A DNA stretch of 64,000 nt from Rhineura floridana (GCF_030035675.1 NC_084486.1:62973230-63037229), one strand, 5' to 3'; shown: positions 1 to 10,637, counted from the first letter of the stretch. Made by a program: numbers and translations. The notes: generated from the sequence alone by a model not told the origin.

Positions 1-27
1 GGTAAGCTATGAGCAGGGGAGGAAGTA

Positions 28-421
28 CCATAGCTCAGTGGTAAGAGCATCTGCTTTACATTCAGAAGACTCCAGGTTCAGTCCCCAGCATCTCCCGGTA
101 AGGCTGGAAATATCCCAACATAGAGAGCTACTGCCAGTCAGTGTAGACAGTACTGAGCTAGATGGACCCATGGCCTAAGAACGTACAAATAGCCCTGCTG
201 GTTCAGGCCAAAGGCCCATCTAGTCCAGAATTCTGTTCTCACAGTGGCCAACTAGGTGCCCATGGGAAGGTTTCAAGCAGCACTTGGGTGCAACAGCACT
301 CTCCGCACCTGTGATTCCCAGCTATTGATATTCAGAAACATACTGCTTTCAACAGTGAAGGCAGAATAAAGCTATTGTGGCTAGCAGCCATTGACTCTGT
401 ATATGGCAGCTTCCTATGTAT
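28..421 (+). mobile_element. tRNA-derived SINE, interrupted
   Basis: A tRNA-like head is seen: an A box (TAGCTCAGTGGTAAGAGCAT) and a B box (GGTTCAGTCCCC). It is followed by the body motifs GCTACTGCCAGTCAGTG and ACTGAGCTAGATGGA that mark a common squamate tRNA-SINE. The body breaks off near 176 and resumes near 393 with CTCTGTATATGGCAGCTTCC, so a later insertion splits it. It is a SINE, not a tRNA gene: the tRNA part cannot fold fully and the non-tRNA body is attached. A second, uninterrupted copy lies at 44885-45062. Confidence 0.82.
177..392 (-). mobile_element. CR1 3'-end fragment inserted in the SINE
   Basis: Read on the minus strand, this has the same body as the stretches at 23690-24035 and 24526-24740: CTACTAGCCA-like start, AGCAGTATGTTTCTGAAT, GTGAGAACAG, GACTAGATGGGCC and a final CAGCAGG...TTCTT. 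That body is the 3' untranslated end of a squamate CR1 family or of a SINE sharing its tail. It separates the two halves of the tRNA-SINE, so it is the younger insertion. No clear target duplication was found. Confidence 0.7.
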
Positions 422-1848
422 CTAGGCCCTGTGATTCATGTAACATTTGCTGCTTAAATTTCCCCCTGCCCTCCACTTTGTGTGTGATTTGTGGCATACC
501 CACATTTAAAGATGAGGATACATCATAGTTGGTATCCTAAGGGTGGGAGGGAAAAAGTCCAACAATGATCCTTTGTCTTGATAACTTTAATGATTCGGGG
601 GGGGGAAGCAAACAAAATACACTGAAGACATGTGCATTGCCATCTATAGCTGTGCATTTACAGGAGAGTCAAATTTTATACCTGAGCAAACAGAACTGAA
701 CTCTTAACAAACACACATGCAAACTTCATTTGTTGGTGTACAATGACAGAACAGCACACTGATGTCTACTTTACATTCCATTTGGATGTTTGTAATTGTG
801 GGGAGTGCAATGATGGGCAAAGATCCCAGGCAAAATGTGCAACATAAAAGCACAAACCGCCAAAAGAAAAAAAGACATTACCATTGAGCTAGATGAGCAG
901 CGTCAAGCAGCATTTCTAAAGAATCAAATCCTGCCCTGTTTTATCATCTAGCAATAAAGCAGGAAGAGTTTCAAACCTCATGAAAGAATGATGCCAACAG
1001 CTTAAACTGCAACCCATTTTAAGTGAATACTAGGATCTGAGTCAATTTAACACCACTTAGAATAAATTGGATTACCTTCAATCACTTAAGATTGGATCGG
1101 GCTGTAAAATAGCTGAAAGTACAAGCTTCTGTAATTTCCTCACAACAAGGCATGAATGCACCCAAAATGCCCCAGACTTGCCTTGAGAATAAAAAGGTAT
1201 CCTCGCCAGGACACTTGCTTTTCTTATCAGTTCAGTTTTGTTCCTCATCCAATACTAAGCTTTCCATAAGCAGGCTCAGATTTTTATTGGAAAATTTTAA
1301 AAGATCATGAAATGGTGCCATTGCACCCATGTATATCCTATTATATTTTAGGCAAAACTGTTCTGAACAGTGGGGTGAGCCACAAGACAGAATGGTGAAA
1401 CAGCTGGGCTCTAGGATCATTGGGACTGGATGGGGGTGTGTGCAGGTTTGATTTCAGCTAAAAGAAATTAGCAGAAAAAATAAGCTCATTTTGGTGAATG
1501 AATGAATGGCACAAAATGGTAAAGGAAGTGTGAGAGAAAGAAAACTACGTTCACTTCTGTCAGAACCAGTTGAAGAAAAATATGGATCCCTTTAATGAGG
1601 CATAACCTTTCATGTAAAACTCTCCCCCTTCCCATCTCCTTCTAGAAAACGACTGGAAACTTCTCCTGCACAAATATCATTAACTTCAGTGGGATCTTGC
1701 AAGAGATCTGCCTTTGCTTTAGACCTATTTTCTTCTCAGCTATCTTTAGTGATGCCTAAATTCACTGCCCTAGGCAACTACTTTGCTTTATTTTAGGGCT
1801 ACTTATGTCTATGCATATGTATGGTTGCAGGTACCTGTGCCAGGGAAA
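422..1848. other. No gene recognised
   Basis: AT-rich single-copy-looking sequence. A G run lies near 597-605. No reading frame beyond about 60 codons and no repeat family I recognise on either strand. Confidence 0.5.
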
Positions 1849-1852
1849 TAAG

Positions 1853-1885
<33 letters not shown>

Positions 1886-1985
1886 ATTTATTAGTCGCCC
1901 ATCTGGCTGGTTGACCAGCCACTCTGGGCGACGTACAAGATAAAAACAGTACATTAAGCATTAAAATTTAAAACATAACAAAAGC

Positions 1986-4900
1986 CTAACCCATCCTAAA
2001 AGCTTTCCTGAAGAGCCAGGTCTTCAAAGTCCGGCGGAAGGTCATCTCAGAAGGGGCATGACGGAGATCATTTGGGAGAGAGTTCCATAGGGTGGGGGCC
2101 ACTATTGAGAAAGCCCTCTCTCTAGTCCTCACCAGTCTCACTGTTTTTACCGGTGGGATCGAGAGAAGGTCTTCTGAGGCTGATCTTGTTGAGCGGCATC
2201 CCTGACGATGCTGGAGGCGCTCCTTCAGATAGACTGGGCCAAAACCGTATAGGGTTTTAAAGATCAAATCCAACACCTTGAATTGGGTTCGGTAAACAAC
2301 CGGTAACCAGTGCAACTCCTTCAACACAGGAGTGATGTGATCTTGCCGGCGGCTGCCCTTAATCAGACGAGCCGCCGCATTCTGTACCAGTTGCAGCTTC
2401 CGGACCGTTTTCAAGGGTAACCCCACGTAGAGTGCATTACAGTAGTCTAGGCGAGAGGTGACCAAGGCATGTACCACCGGTGGGAGCAGATGGTTGGGAA
2501 GGTAGGGGCGCAGCCTCCATATCAGATGGAGTTGATACAGCGCCCTCCGGCTCACAGCTGAGACTTGAGCCTCCATGGACAGCTGGGAGTCCAAAATGAC
2601 CCCCAGGCTGCGGACCTGGTCTGTCAGGGGCAAACGTACCCCATTGAGCACCAGGTCCACATCCCCTAACCTTCCCTTGTCTCCCACAAACAGTACCTCG
2701 GTCTTATCCGGATTCAGCTTCAGTTTATTCCTTCCCATCCAGCCACTCACCGACTCCAGACACTTGGAGAGGGTTTCCACAGCCAACCTTGGTGAAGATT
2801 TAAATGAGAGATAGAGCTGCATGTCATCCGCATACTGATGACACTGCAGCCCAAATCTCCTGATGATTGCCACCAGCAGCTTTATATAGATGTTAAACAG
2901 CATCGGGGAGAGGATAGAATCCTGTGGGACCCCACAAGTGAGAGGCCAAGGATCCGAAACCTCCTCCTCCAATGCTACTCTTTGGTACCTACCGAGGAGG
3001 AAGGAATGGAACCACTGCCATACAGTGCCCCCTATACCCAACCCCTTTAGGCAGTCCAAGAGGATAGCGTGGTCAACGGTATCAAAAGCCGCTGAGAGAT
3101 CAAGGAGGACAAGGAAGGTGCATTCGCCCCTATCCCATGCCCTCCTCATATCATCCACCAAGGCGACCAAGGCTGTTTCAGTCCCATGTCCAGGCCTGAA
3201 GCCTGATTGAAATGGATCTAGATAATCCGCTTCCTCCAAGTGTGCCTGCAACTGTTTTGACACCACCCGTTCAACCGCCTTGCCTATGAATGGTAAATTT
3301 GAGACTGGGCGAAAGTTGTTCAGATCTTGAGGATCCAAGGAGGGCTTTTTTAAGATTGGTTTTATTATTGCCTCCTTGAGTGCTGATGGCATTACTCCCT
3401 CTTGAAGTGATGTATTTACCACCATCTTGATCCTCTCACCCAGTCTATCTTTGCAGCTCATAATGAGCCATGATGGGCAGGGATCGAGTAAGCAGGTGGT
3501 TGGCTTTAAGGTTGAAAGCATCTTGTCCACTTCATCGGATGGAAGAAGCTGGAACCGATCCCACAACACCGGAGCCCCATTGGTCACCTCTGGCTCACTC
3601 ACTGTGTCCACAGTGTATAGTATAGCACTCTTAATACGATCAATTTTCTCCGCAAAGTGCTTAGCAAACTCGTCACAGGAGACCTTATCATGTTCCATTG
3701 GTTCCGGAGCAACTGGACCGACCAGGCTTCGGACCACTTGGAACAGTCTCCTGGGACAGCACTCTGCAGATGCAATAGAGGCAGCAAAAAAATCTTTCTT
3801 TGTTGCCCTTATTGCCACATGATAGGCTGTTGCAGCCGCTCTAACATGTGTTCGGTCATCTTCAGAGCGAGATTTCCACCACCGGTGCTCTAGCCATCTC
3901 ACCTCCTGCTTCAGGACTCGCAACCGTAGGGTGAACCACGGTGCCGTCTGAGCTCTATTCCGGGGGAGAGGGCGTTTTGGACCCACCCGGTCTAATGCCC
4001 CAGCGATCGCGGTATTCCACTCCTCCACTAGGGCCTCAGCCGAGTGGCCGTGTGCATGCTCCAATGAATCCCCAAGCACATTCAGGAATCCATCAGGATC
4101 CATCAGACGTCTGGGATGGACCATCTTAATAGGTCCTCCACCCCCACGGAGGGTTCGTGGCATCGAGACATCTATTCTCACCAGATAGTGATCTGACCAT
4201 GACAAGGGGGTGATGGAAGTACCCGCAATTTTCAGATCACTCCCCTCCTCTCCCGAGACAAACACCAGGTCCAGTGCATGACCTGCTACATGGGTGGGCC
4301 CCGTTAAAATAAGGCACAGCTCCCAGGAAGCCATGGTTTCCAGGAAGTCCCGAGGTGCCCCGGTGAGGTTGGTCTCCGAATGTACATTGAAGTCCCCCAA
4401 CACCAGAAGGTTTGGGGACTGCACTTGCACATCCGAGACTACCTCTAGCACCTCGGCCAGGGAGTCTGCCGTGCAGCGGGGTGGACGGTACATGAGCAGA
4501 ATCCCTAGACTGCCCTTTGGGCCCAACCTCCAGTACATGCAATCAACCACCTTGGTCTCACAGAGAGGAGGTCTGGTGAGAAGCAAGGACCCTCGGTAAA
4601 TAACCGCCACTCCTCCTCCCCGACTACCGACCCTCGGCTGCTGTGCATACGAGAACCCAGCCGGGCACATGGCCGCTAGAATAGGAGCAGCAGCCACATC
4701 CAGCCAGGTTTCCTTAATACATGCCAGGTCTGCGCCCTCATCCAATATCATATCATGGATGAGTGATGTTTTTTGAACAACAGACCTGGCATTGCACAGC
4801 AGTACTCGAAGGCCAGAGTCTGGAGTCAGGCATCCACCAGCTATCTGTTGGCTCCGGGCAGGTCTGGAACAACGGACAGATATTCTACATCTCTCCCTAG

Positions 4901-5012
4901 TTCCTCTCACCTGACATGACCTGCCTCTAGCTCTCCTCCAGCATCTGCTGCCCAGCCTCGATATACACTGGCCTTCCACCCTTCTCTCATCACTCCACTT
5001 TGATTGACACAT
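1986..5012 (-). CDS. L2 endonuclease-reverse transcriptase polyprotein
   Basis: This is the enzyme that nicks target DNA and copies L2 RNA at the nick. The frame is open from about 5234 to the stop at 1986, but the first ATG is at 5012, giving 1008 residues. A start at 5195 would need TTG. From the ATG, residues 1-68 are a basic, cysteine- and arginine-rich leader. About 69-281 are an APE-type endonuclease with the NARS asparagine, KETW glutamate, GDFN and SDH motifs. About 540-790 are the reverse transcriptase with LLDLSAAFD (motif A), GVPQDS, YADD (about 727-730) and LNPDKTE. The C terminus ends WLFRKAFRMG. No frameshift or internal stop is present. Oddities: GVPQDS replaces the usual GVPQGS, and KETW replaces the usual TETW. 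The first may impair catalysis. The frame is intact, but activity is not shown. Confidence 0.9.
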   Translation of the reverse strand: MCQSKWSDERRVEGQCISRLGSRCWRRARGRSCQVRGTRERCRISVRCSRPARSQQIAGGCLTPDSGLRVLLCNARSVVQKTSLIHDMILDEGADLACIKETWLDVAAAPILAAMCPAGFSYAQQPRVGSRGGGVAVIYRGSLLLTRPPLCETKVVDCMYWRLGPKGSLGILLMYRPPRCTADSLAEVLEVVSDVQVQSPNLLVLGDFNVHSETNLTGAPRDFLETMASWELCLILTGPTHVAGHALDLVFVSGEEGSDLKIAGTSITPLSWSDHYLVRIDVSMPRTLRGGGGPIKMVHPRRLMDPDGFLNVLGDSLEHAHGHSAEALVEEWNTAIAGALDRVGPKRPLPRNRAQTAPWFTLRLRVLKQEVRWLEHRWWKSRSEDDRTHVRAAATAYHVAIRATKKDFFAASIASAECCPRRLFQVVRSLVGPVAPEPMEHDKVSCDEFAKHFAEKIDRIKSAILYTVDTVSEPEVTNGAPVLWDRFQLLPSDEVDKMLSTLKPTTCLLDPCPSWLIMSCKDRLGERIKMVVNTSLQEGVMPSALKEAIIKPILKKPSLDPQDLNNFRPVSNLPFIGKAVERVVSKQLQAHLEEADYLDPFQSGFRPGHGTETALVALVDDMRRAWDRGECTFLVLLDLSAAFDTVDHAILLDCLKGLGIGGTVWQWFHSFLLGRYQRVALEEEVSDPWPLTCGVPQDSILSPMLFNIYIKLLVAIIRRFGLQCHQYADDMQLYLSFKSSPRLAVETLSKCLESVSGWMGRNKLKLNPDKTEVLFVGDKGRLGDVDLVLNGVRLPLTDQVRSLGVILDSQLSMEAQVSAVSRRALYQLHLIWRLRPYLPNHLLPPVVHALVTSRLDYCNALYVGLPLKTVRKLQLVQNAAARLIKGSRRQDHITPVLKELHWLPVVYRTQFKVLDLIFKTLYGFGPVYLKERLQHRQGCRSTRSASEDLLSIPPVKTVRLVRTRERAFSIVAPTLWNSLPNDLRHAPSEMTFRRTLKTWLFRKAFRMG

Positions 5013-5200
5013 GCCCCAGTGTAGGCTTCTACCACTTAGGCAGACCCCTGTTCTTAAAACAACCCCCTCAAAAAAGATGGGGTGAAGATGGTAATCCAAC
5101 AGCAGCTGTAACAGCCATAGGACTCTCCTTCCCTGTGCGATGATATTCTCCTCTTCTTGCGGCACTAGATGTTCCAAATCTATATGTCCCTCCAATCGAT

Positions 5201-5647
5201 TTATATATCCCTCAGGAGGGACAGATGGTAGAGATCAGTCTCTGCCAACTGGGCCCAGTCCTGCAAGATAGTCGTACACAGCAAGAATCCCACAGGGAAA
5301 GGCGATAATCCAACAGCAGCAGCAGCAGCAGCAGCAGCAGATCCGTCTTCCCTGGGCGGCAATGCTCTCCTTTCATATGCCACAATGATAACAAAGGGTC
5401 GGTGAGGCCAACGAGGTCTCTTTCCTTTACAAAGCCAGCTGTCTCGAGATGACAACAATAGCAGCAATAACAGCAGCGGCGGCGAGAACCCTTCCAGCCA
5501 CTGCACCCATCCAGCCTCCCAACCAAATAAACGAGCCAACAAACTTTCCGCGAGCTGCGAGCCGCGGGCATGACCCAGCTGCTCGCTCCGTCTCGCTCCG
5601 TCTTTCAAATCATATCTTCCCACAGTATGTAGAGCGGAGGAGGACAT
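5201..5647 (-). CDS. Possible upstream ORF of the L2, low complexity
   Basis: An ATG-started frame of 148 codons lies in the L2 5' region and ends a few bases before the open frame of the main protein, in another phase. Its product has two low-complexity tracts: leucines from CTG/TTG codons and alanines from the CAG/CTG run. No ORF1 domain (zinc knuckle, esterase or coiled coil) can be seen. It may be a genuine small first ORF, or simply GC-rich 5' UTR that happens to be open. I favour the second view. Confidence 0.3.
   Translation of the reverse strand: MSSSALHTVGRYDLKDGARRSEQLGHARGSQLAESLLARLFGWEAGWVQWLEGFSPPLLLLLLLLSSRDSWLCKGKRPRWPHRPFVIIVAYERRALPPREDGSAAAAAAAAVGLSPFPVGFLLCTTILQDWAQLAETDLYHLSLLRDI
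5314..5340. repeat. (CAG)9 microsatellite in the L2 5' region
   Basis: Nine perfect CAG units on the plus strand (CTG in the L2 sense strand). A related imperfect stretch of AGCAGCAATAACAGCAGC follows at about 5459-5480. Both lie in the L2 5' UTR, so they are part of the element, not a host trinucleotide gene repeat. Confidence 0.85.
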
Positions 5648-5662
5648 ATGCTTTTGCTATGT

Positions 5663-6637
5663 AATATGTGTAGCTGACCTCAAGTGAGGTGCAGACACTC
5701 TATAATACTCAGAGGCGTTCCTTTTTAAATATTTCCTAAGTACAATTGCCCTAAAGTTTTCTCTCTTTCTGCCTCAGCTCTTCACTTGGCCTTCTCTTTC
5801 CCCTTTTCTTTTCTCCCCATCTTTCTTTCTCTCTGTTTTGTTTCTCCTCATTCAAAGGTTTGATGTGCATCTCCTCTCTCTCCCTGCCCCCCTCCGCTTT
5901 CCTTAAGTTTGCTCCTGCTTCTCCCTAGCTGCTTTTAGCAAATAGTGCTACTCTCCTTCTCCCACCCCCTGCCCCTCCTACTTGCCATGGAAAAGGCATG
6001 AGCCATGAGGTGATTTTAACTTACAGGAAAAGTGCACAGTCATTAGTAGTAACTGATTGGGTTAAAGAGGAAGTGATTAATAGAAGTGTAGTAATGGGGG
6101 ATATGGGGGCTTGAAAGAGACATCTAGTTCAAAAACCCTTCTCAGTGGCAGGACCCATCATGTACCACAGAACCCTGAAGTCTTTCTTGGAAGAACAAGG
6201 CCTGCTGTCATCAGACCACATTAGATTATTTTACAAGGCAAAGGCTCCAAAGTTCATTTGCCGCCTATAAGCTTCTAGGACAAATTGCCCAAACAGGTGA
6301 AGTATGCCACAATTTACTATGGGGGAAAAAGGGGGGGGGGACTTGTGAGTCATCATTCAAGCTGACCGGATGTACAATCTTAATTAGCAACTAATATGTG
6401 GTTTTGTTGAGTTCTGAGTGAGCAGCATCGTGAGAATGTATTATAAAAGCAGCATTTCAAGTATAAAATTTGATTTCAAGCGTTGGGGTATCAGTGAGAT
6501 TCTGTTGTGCCATTCTGTTAATCTTATGGATAAAAAAATTATTCTACTACCCCCTGTGTGTGTGTTTATTTTTAATATTGTTTTAGGCTACTTAGATGTG
6601 CAGCAGCCAAGGCCAGCACCTTGTGGGCGTTTTTTTT
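5663..6637. other. No gene; polypyrimidine tract
   Basis: From about 5755 to 5960 the plus strand is strongly C/T-rich (repeated CTTTCTCTC and TCCCC blocks). Further on it becomes mixed AT-rich sequence with a G run near 6332. No repeat family or reading frame is recognised in the rest. Confidence 0.5.
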
Positions 6638-6797
6638 TAAAGTAACTGAAATGTAACTGTAGTGATTACTTTTGAGAAAAAGTAAAGTATTCAGTTACTT
6701 TCAGAGCAATTGCAATTGTAACAGTAATTACTACTGTTTTGGTCAAGTAATTGTAACTGTAATTTATTACTTTTTAAAAGTAATCTTCCAAGCTCTG
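6638..6797 (+). mobile_element. MITE fragment of the CCAAGCTCTG-ending family
   Basis: The tract is built of many TAACTG, GTAATTAC and AAAGTAA words and closes with CTTCCAAGCTCTG. The same terminus closes the elements at 38020-38135 and 44188-44338. The opposite terminus (CAGAGCTTGG) is not found, so the left end seems lost. The family resembles a non-autonomous hAT element. The assignment rests on the shared terminus only. Confidence 0.5.
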
Positions 6798-7225
6798 CCC
6801 AAGTGTTAACCTTCATCTTCATCAAGAAGAGCAGGTTTTATGGCTTCTTGTTGCAGAATCTGAAGCAACAAGATGCTTTTTTAAAAAAAGACCATTAAGG
6901 AAGCCAGCAATATCAAATCTTCGAAGGAAGAGAAAATGGTGTCACAAACAAACAAGGAAAATAAGAAGTAATAAGTCACAGCATGTACAAAATATCAAAA
7001 ATCAAGACACTGCCATATTTCAAAATTTATTTTTTTCCACCTGCACCCCTGCAAAAGAGAGGCACTGCAAAAGAGAGGCACTGCAGTTCTTTGGAACTGA
7101 AATCAGCAACAAAGTTTATGGCATGCAAATTTAGAAGGATCTGCAACAGGCAACAAGTATTCTTTGTAATTCCCAGCAGTGCCAGCCCCAACATATCTGA
7201 GATGTAGGGGGGTTATACACATGTC
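6798..7225. other. No gene; 16-bp tandem duplication
   Basis: Two perfect copies of GCAAAAGAGAGGCACT lie at 7051-7066 and 7067-7082. Otherwise unrecognised AT-rich sequence. Confidence 0.5.
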
Positions 7226-8836
7226 TCAAATTTCAGGGTGAGATCCCTTATCTCAAGACCCCAGAGTAGTCTTCTCCTGAGTCCTAGTCCTTCCCCACTG
7301 GCCCATTAACTGTTGAAGCTCTGGTTGACCTCTGGAATGGGGAAATGGCCAGGGCGGTGGACACGATCACCCCTGAGCATCCCCTCTCATGAAATGGAGC
7401 CAAAACAGCCCCTTGGTTTACCAAGGAGCTGGCGGTGATGAAACGAATGAGACGGAGACTAGAGTGTCCCTGTTGATTCTGCTGGACCTCTCAGCGGCTT
7501 TTGATACCATCGACCATGGTATTCTTCTGGGCCGCCTTGATGGGATGGGACTTGGGGGCACTGTTTTGCAGTGGCTCCATTCCTTCCTGGAGGGACGAAC
7601 CCAGAAAGTGGTGCTGGGGGATTCCTGTTGGACTCCTTGGCTGTTGGCCTGTGGGGTCCCTCAGGACTCAGTTTTGTCCCCTATGCTATTTAACATCTAC
7701 ATTAAACCCCTGGGAGAGGTTGTCCATGGGTTCGGGATTCAGTGCCATCAGTATGTTGATGACACCCAACTCTATTTCTCCTTTCCGCCTAATGCCAAGG
7801 AAGCTGTCTCGGTTTTAAACCAGTGTCTGGCGTCAGTGGTGGACTGGATGTGGGTGAACAAATTGAAGCTTAATCCAGACAAGACAGAGGTGCTCCTGGT
7901 CAGTCGTAAGGTGAATCAGGGAATAGGGATACAGCCTGTGCTGGATGGGGTTACACTCCCCCTGAAGACACAGGTTCGCAGTTTGGGTGTGTTCCTGGAC
8001 TCAGCGTTAAATTTGGAGTCCCAGGTTTCTGCAGTGGCCAGGAGTGCTTTTGCACAGTTAAGATTAGTGCGCCAACTGCACCCGTTCCTTGAGCCGTCTG
8101 ATCTGCCCACGGTGACACATGCCTTAGTTACATCCCATTTAGATTACTGTAATGCGCTCTACGTGGGGCTGCCTCTGAAGACTGTTCGGAAACTTCAATT
8201 GGTGCAATGTGCTGCAGCCAGGATGCTAACTGGGGCTGGTTACAGGGACCATACTACCCCCCTGTTAAACAAGCTCCACTGGTTGCCAGTCTGTTTCCAG
8301 ACACAATTCAAAGTGCTGGTGATGACCTATAAAGCCCTATACGGCTTAGGTCCAGGCTATTTATCATACCGTATCTCCCTGTATGAGCCTGCCGGGGCCC
8401 TGAGATCCTCAGGAGAGACCCTTCTCGCAATACCCACATCTTCTCAAGTACGACTAGTGGGGACGCGTGAGAGGGCCTTCTCGGTGGCTGCCCCTAGGCT
8501 TTGGAATTCCCTTCCTAGGGAGGTAAGAATGACCCCCTCCTTGCAGTCCTTCCACCGACAAGCAAAGACCTTCCTATTCCAACAAGCCTTTGGAATTGAA
8601 GGCTAAGGATAGGGCATGAAGGGTGCTGCATTGCTAATGTCTATTATATTATTTTTAAGCTAGTTTGAACTCTTTTAGCTATATGTGTGTATGGTTTTAA
8701 TATTGGAAATAGTTTAGTCTTATTTTAATGTAGATTTTGTATGTTTTTAATTATATGTATTTTTATCTGGAAGCAGCCATGAGTTCCAGTTTTGGGAAAA
8801 TGGTGGGGTATAAATAAAGACAATAATAATAATAAT
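7226..8836 (+). mobile_element. LINE L2, 5' truncated with an internal deletion
   Basis: The left part (about 7310-7470) encodes the linker after the endonuclease, with LVDLWNGEMARAVD and WFTKELAVMKRMRRRLE like those of other L2 copies. At about 7472 it jumps straight to reverse transcriptase motif A, so roughly 0.8-1 kb of the usual sequence is missing. The 3' UTR ends in AATAAAGACAATAATAATAATAATAG. This is a second L2 subfamily, in the opposite orientation to the one at 1849-5662. Confidence 0.85.
7389..8606 (+). CDS. Truncated L2 reverse transcriptase, open frame
   Basis: The frame is 405 codons from an ATG. After about 30 residues of linker it enters LLILLDLSAAFDTIDHGILL (motif A), then GVPQDSVLSPMLFNIYIK, YVDD, LNPDKTEVLLV, RLWNSLPREVR and the ending FLFQQAFGIEG. 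All of RT from motif A to the C terminus is present without a stop. The endonuclease and RT fingers are absent because of the internal deletion, so the product cannot be a working enzyme. YVDD replaces the YADD seen in other copies, and GVPQDS is shared with the copy at 1986-5012. It is best read as a relic that stayed open by youth, not a host gene. Confidence 0.8.
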   Translation: MKWSQNSPLVYQGAGGDETNETETRVSLLILLDLSAAFDTIDHGILLGRLDGMGLGGTVLQWLHSFLEGRTQKVVLGDSCWTPWLLACGVPQDSVLSPMLFNIYIKPLGEVVHGFGIQCHQYVDDTQLYFSFPPNAKEAVSVLNQCLASVVDWMWVNKLKLNPDKTEVLLVSRKVNQGIGIQPVLDGVTLPLKTQVRSLGVFLDSALNLESQVSAVARSAFAQLRLVRQLHPFLEPSDLPTVTHALVTSHLDYCNALYVGLPLKTVRKLQLVQCAAARMLTGAGYRDHTTPLLNKLHWLPVCFQTQFKVLVMTYKALYGLGPGYLSYRISLYEPAGALRSSGETLLAIPTSSQVRLVGTRERAFSVAAPRLWNSLPREVRMTPSLQSFHRQAKTFLFQQAFGIEG

Positions 8837-10637
8837 AGCCAGTAAAGAAAATAAATGGCACACAAGAAAGCAACAGGAATTTTAAATTTTCCCTTTCACA
8901 GTTAAAATAGGTAAACAAATGCCTTAATAAGTTATATTAAAAATAGTGGATGTGGTTTACAGCAGTTATTAATATATACCTTGGGCTAATTAATATAAGA
9001 TGTTGAGATGGTTGTTAATAAACGAAAAATGGGACCTGCAACAATATGCCAGTGTGTGCTTTTCAAGATTCAAGCCACCCCATTTCACCCCTTCTATTCC
9101 CTCTGCCCCCAGTTTTCCATTTCCCAGCCACAGAATGTTCAGTGTCCACTCATTAAGATTCCTTTTTTAGGGTCCCTCCACTTTAAGGCTTTTTTTCTAA
9201 GGATATTTTACACTCCTGCAAATCTTGGGGTTTTCTCAAGCCTGCTGATTCCCCTTTCTTGTGCTCAGGTGGTGCCATCTTGGCTACATAAGCTAAACAA
9301 TGGCACTCAAAGACTGACCATCAGAAATGGAGGGGGGGAAATAAGCACATATTTTGATAAGTTTGTATCGTGATCGAAATTTCTTATCTAATAGCTGTGT
9401 TCACATAAACAGCCTGAATTATCACATGATAATATGTGACGGTGGAATATGGAAAAAGAGCATTAAAACAGCACTGAATAAGAATCAGCTGTGTGAGATG
9501 TTACTCTTATCCACATAGGATTGAATGCATAAACAGATTTTTAAAAACTGCCATGATGAGGGGTGTTGACCAAATTGGATAGAATATTGAGATCATATGG
9601 GATTTTTAGTTGTCTAGTATGAACCGTCTTTGGAAGCTGCATGGCATCTGTTCAGATGCAGATTCAAATAGCAGGAGAGAAGGAATTATAAACTAACACA
9701 ATCCCCTTTCATTATGCCCACTTCGTTTCTTCTCAGTGTTTTGTTTACATGGATGTAACTTCCATGTAGGAAAAAACATGCATAGCATCATGTATTTTCT
9801 ACCACACATACTTTTTGCCAGTTGTATAGACATTTGGCAGTTCATGATACTTCATGATCTATACTTCTCCCTGCATAGGTGAAATATCTCTGCAGGAAAA
9901 TCACCATGTGTGAAGTAGTCTTCATTGCTTTATTCCTAAATGAGAGGTGATTGTGTGTGTCACACTCTCAGTTCAAAAAAATCATTACCATTAATTGCAG
10001 AAGTAGAGTATGGAAGGGTTTAAATGTTATCCTAGCCAATGTATTTTTCTCCATCCTCTGCTATCTGAGGCCACATCAATGGGCAAAGGGCATTTGTAGG
10101 GAAGATTTGGTAGGCAGGGTGTGTTTGATCCTATCCAAGCCTGTCAGTTCTCCCCTGCAAATGCCAATCAGGTTGTTTCCCCCAACTCAAACATATTTCT
10201 ATTCTTGAAATGGGGAGTGAAAAGGTTAAGTTAAAAATGGCTAGGGGGCATTTGTAGGGAAAAATCAGTGGGAGGAAATGGTCAAGAATCCTCCCTTGCT
10301 AATTTGTGCCTCCAAATGCCCTCTGCCCTGCATTAGAATTGCAAGGCAAACACAGCATAGGTACTCCCACATTTGTTTTGAAATATATATTTTTGTCCTG
10401 AATAAGATTACTCAGCAGTGCGAGTTAAAGGCAATCTTCATGGACATTATTTTTCTTTAATAAGCTTATCAGAAGCTACCACTCATTTTAAGATTTCTCT
10501 TGCCATGGAGATTTGCCCAAGACACAGATATTCCAAAAGTAGTGCACGACATTTCAATTCAAACTGTCTTTTGGTGGTCCAATAGGGATAGGCTGAGTAA
10601 GATAATTAACCTGGCCTGAGATGTAAACTTTTAGGAT
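8837..10637. other. No gene recognised
   Basis: AT-rich sequence. GGCATTTGTAGGGAA occurs twice (near 10089 and 10248) in otherwise different contexts. No coding or repeat signature is clear on either strand. Confidence 0.45.

Larger units (their letters stand above)
1849..5662 (-). mobile_element. LINE L2, near full length
   Basis: The element reads right to left. Its 5' region (5662-5235) is GC-rich with a CAG/CTG run. The single long EN-RT frame follows, then a short 3' UTR with a stable hairpin (1894-1932) and an (ATT)n tail (about 1852-1884). The L2 assignment rests on the endonuclease motif LLCNARSV, the RT motif LLDLSAAFDTVDH, YADD, and the C-terminal block WNSLPNDLR. At 3.8 kb it has the length expected of a complete vertebrate L2. 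It is the best preserved element in the window and probably among the youngest L2 copies here. No clear target duplication was found, which is usual for L2. Five further L2 copies with coding sequence in the window belong to other subfamilies. Confidence 0.93.

Noticed and set aside
28-100. Possible tRNA gene
   Set aside because: The A and B boxes belong to a SINE; the body that follows is the SINE tail and the cloverleaf is incomplete.
2575-4599. Plus-strand frames of up to 131 codons opposite the long L2 frame
   Set aside because: They are antisense shadows of the L2 protein.
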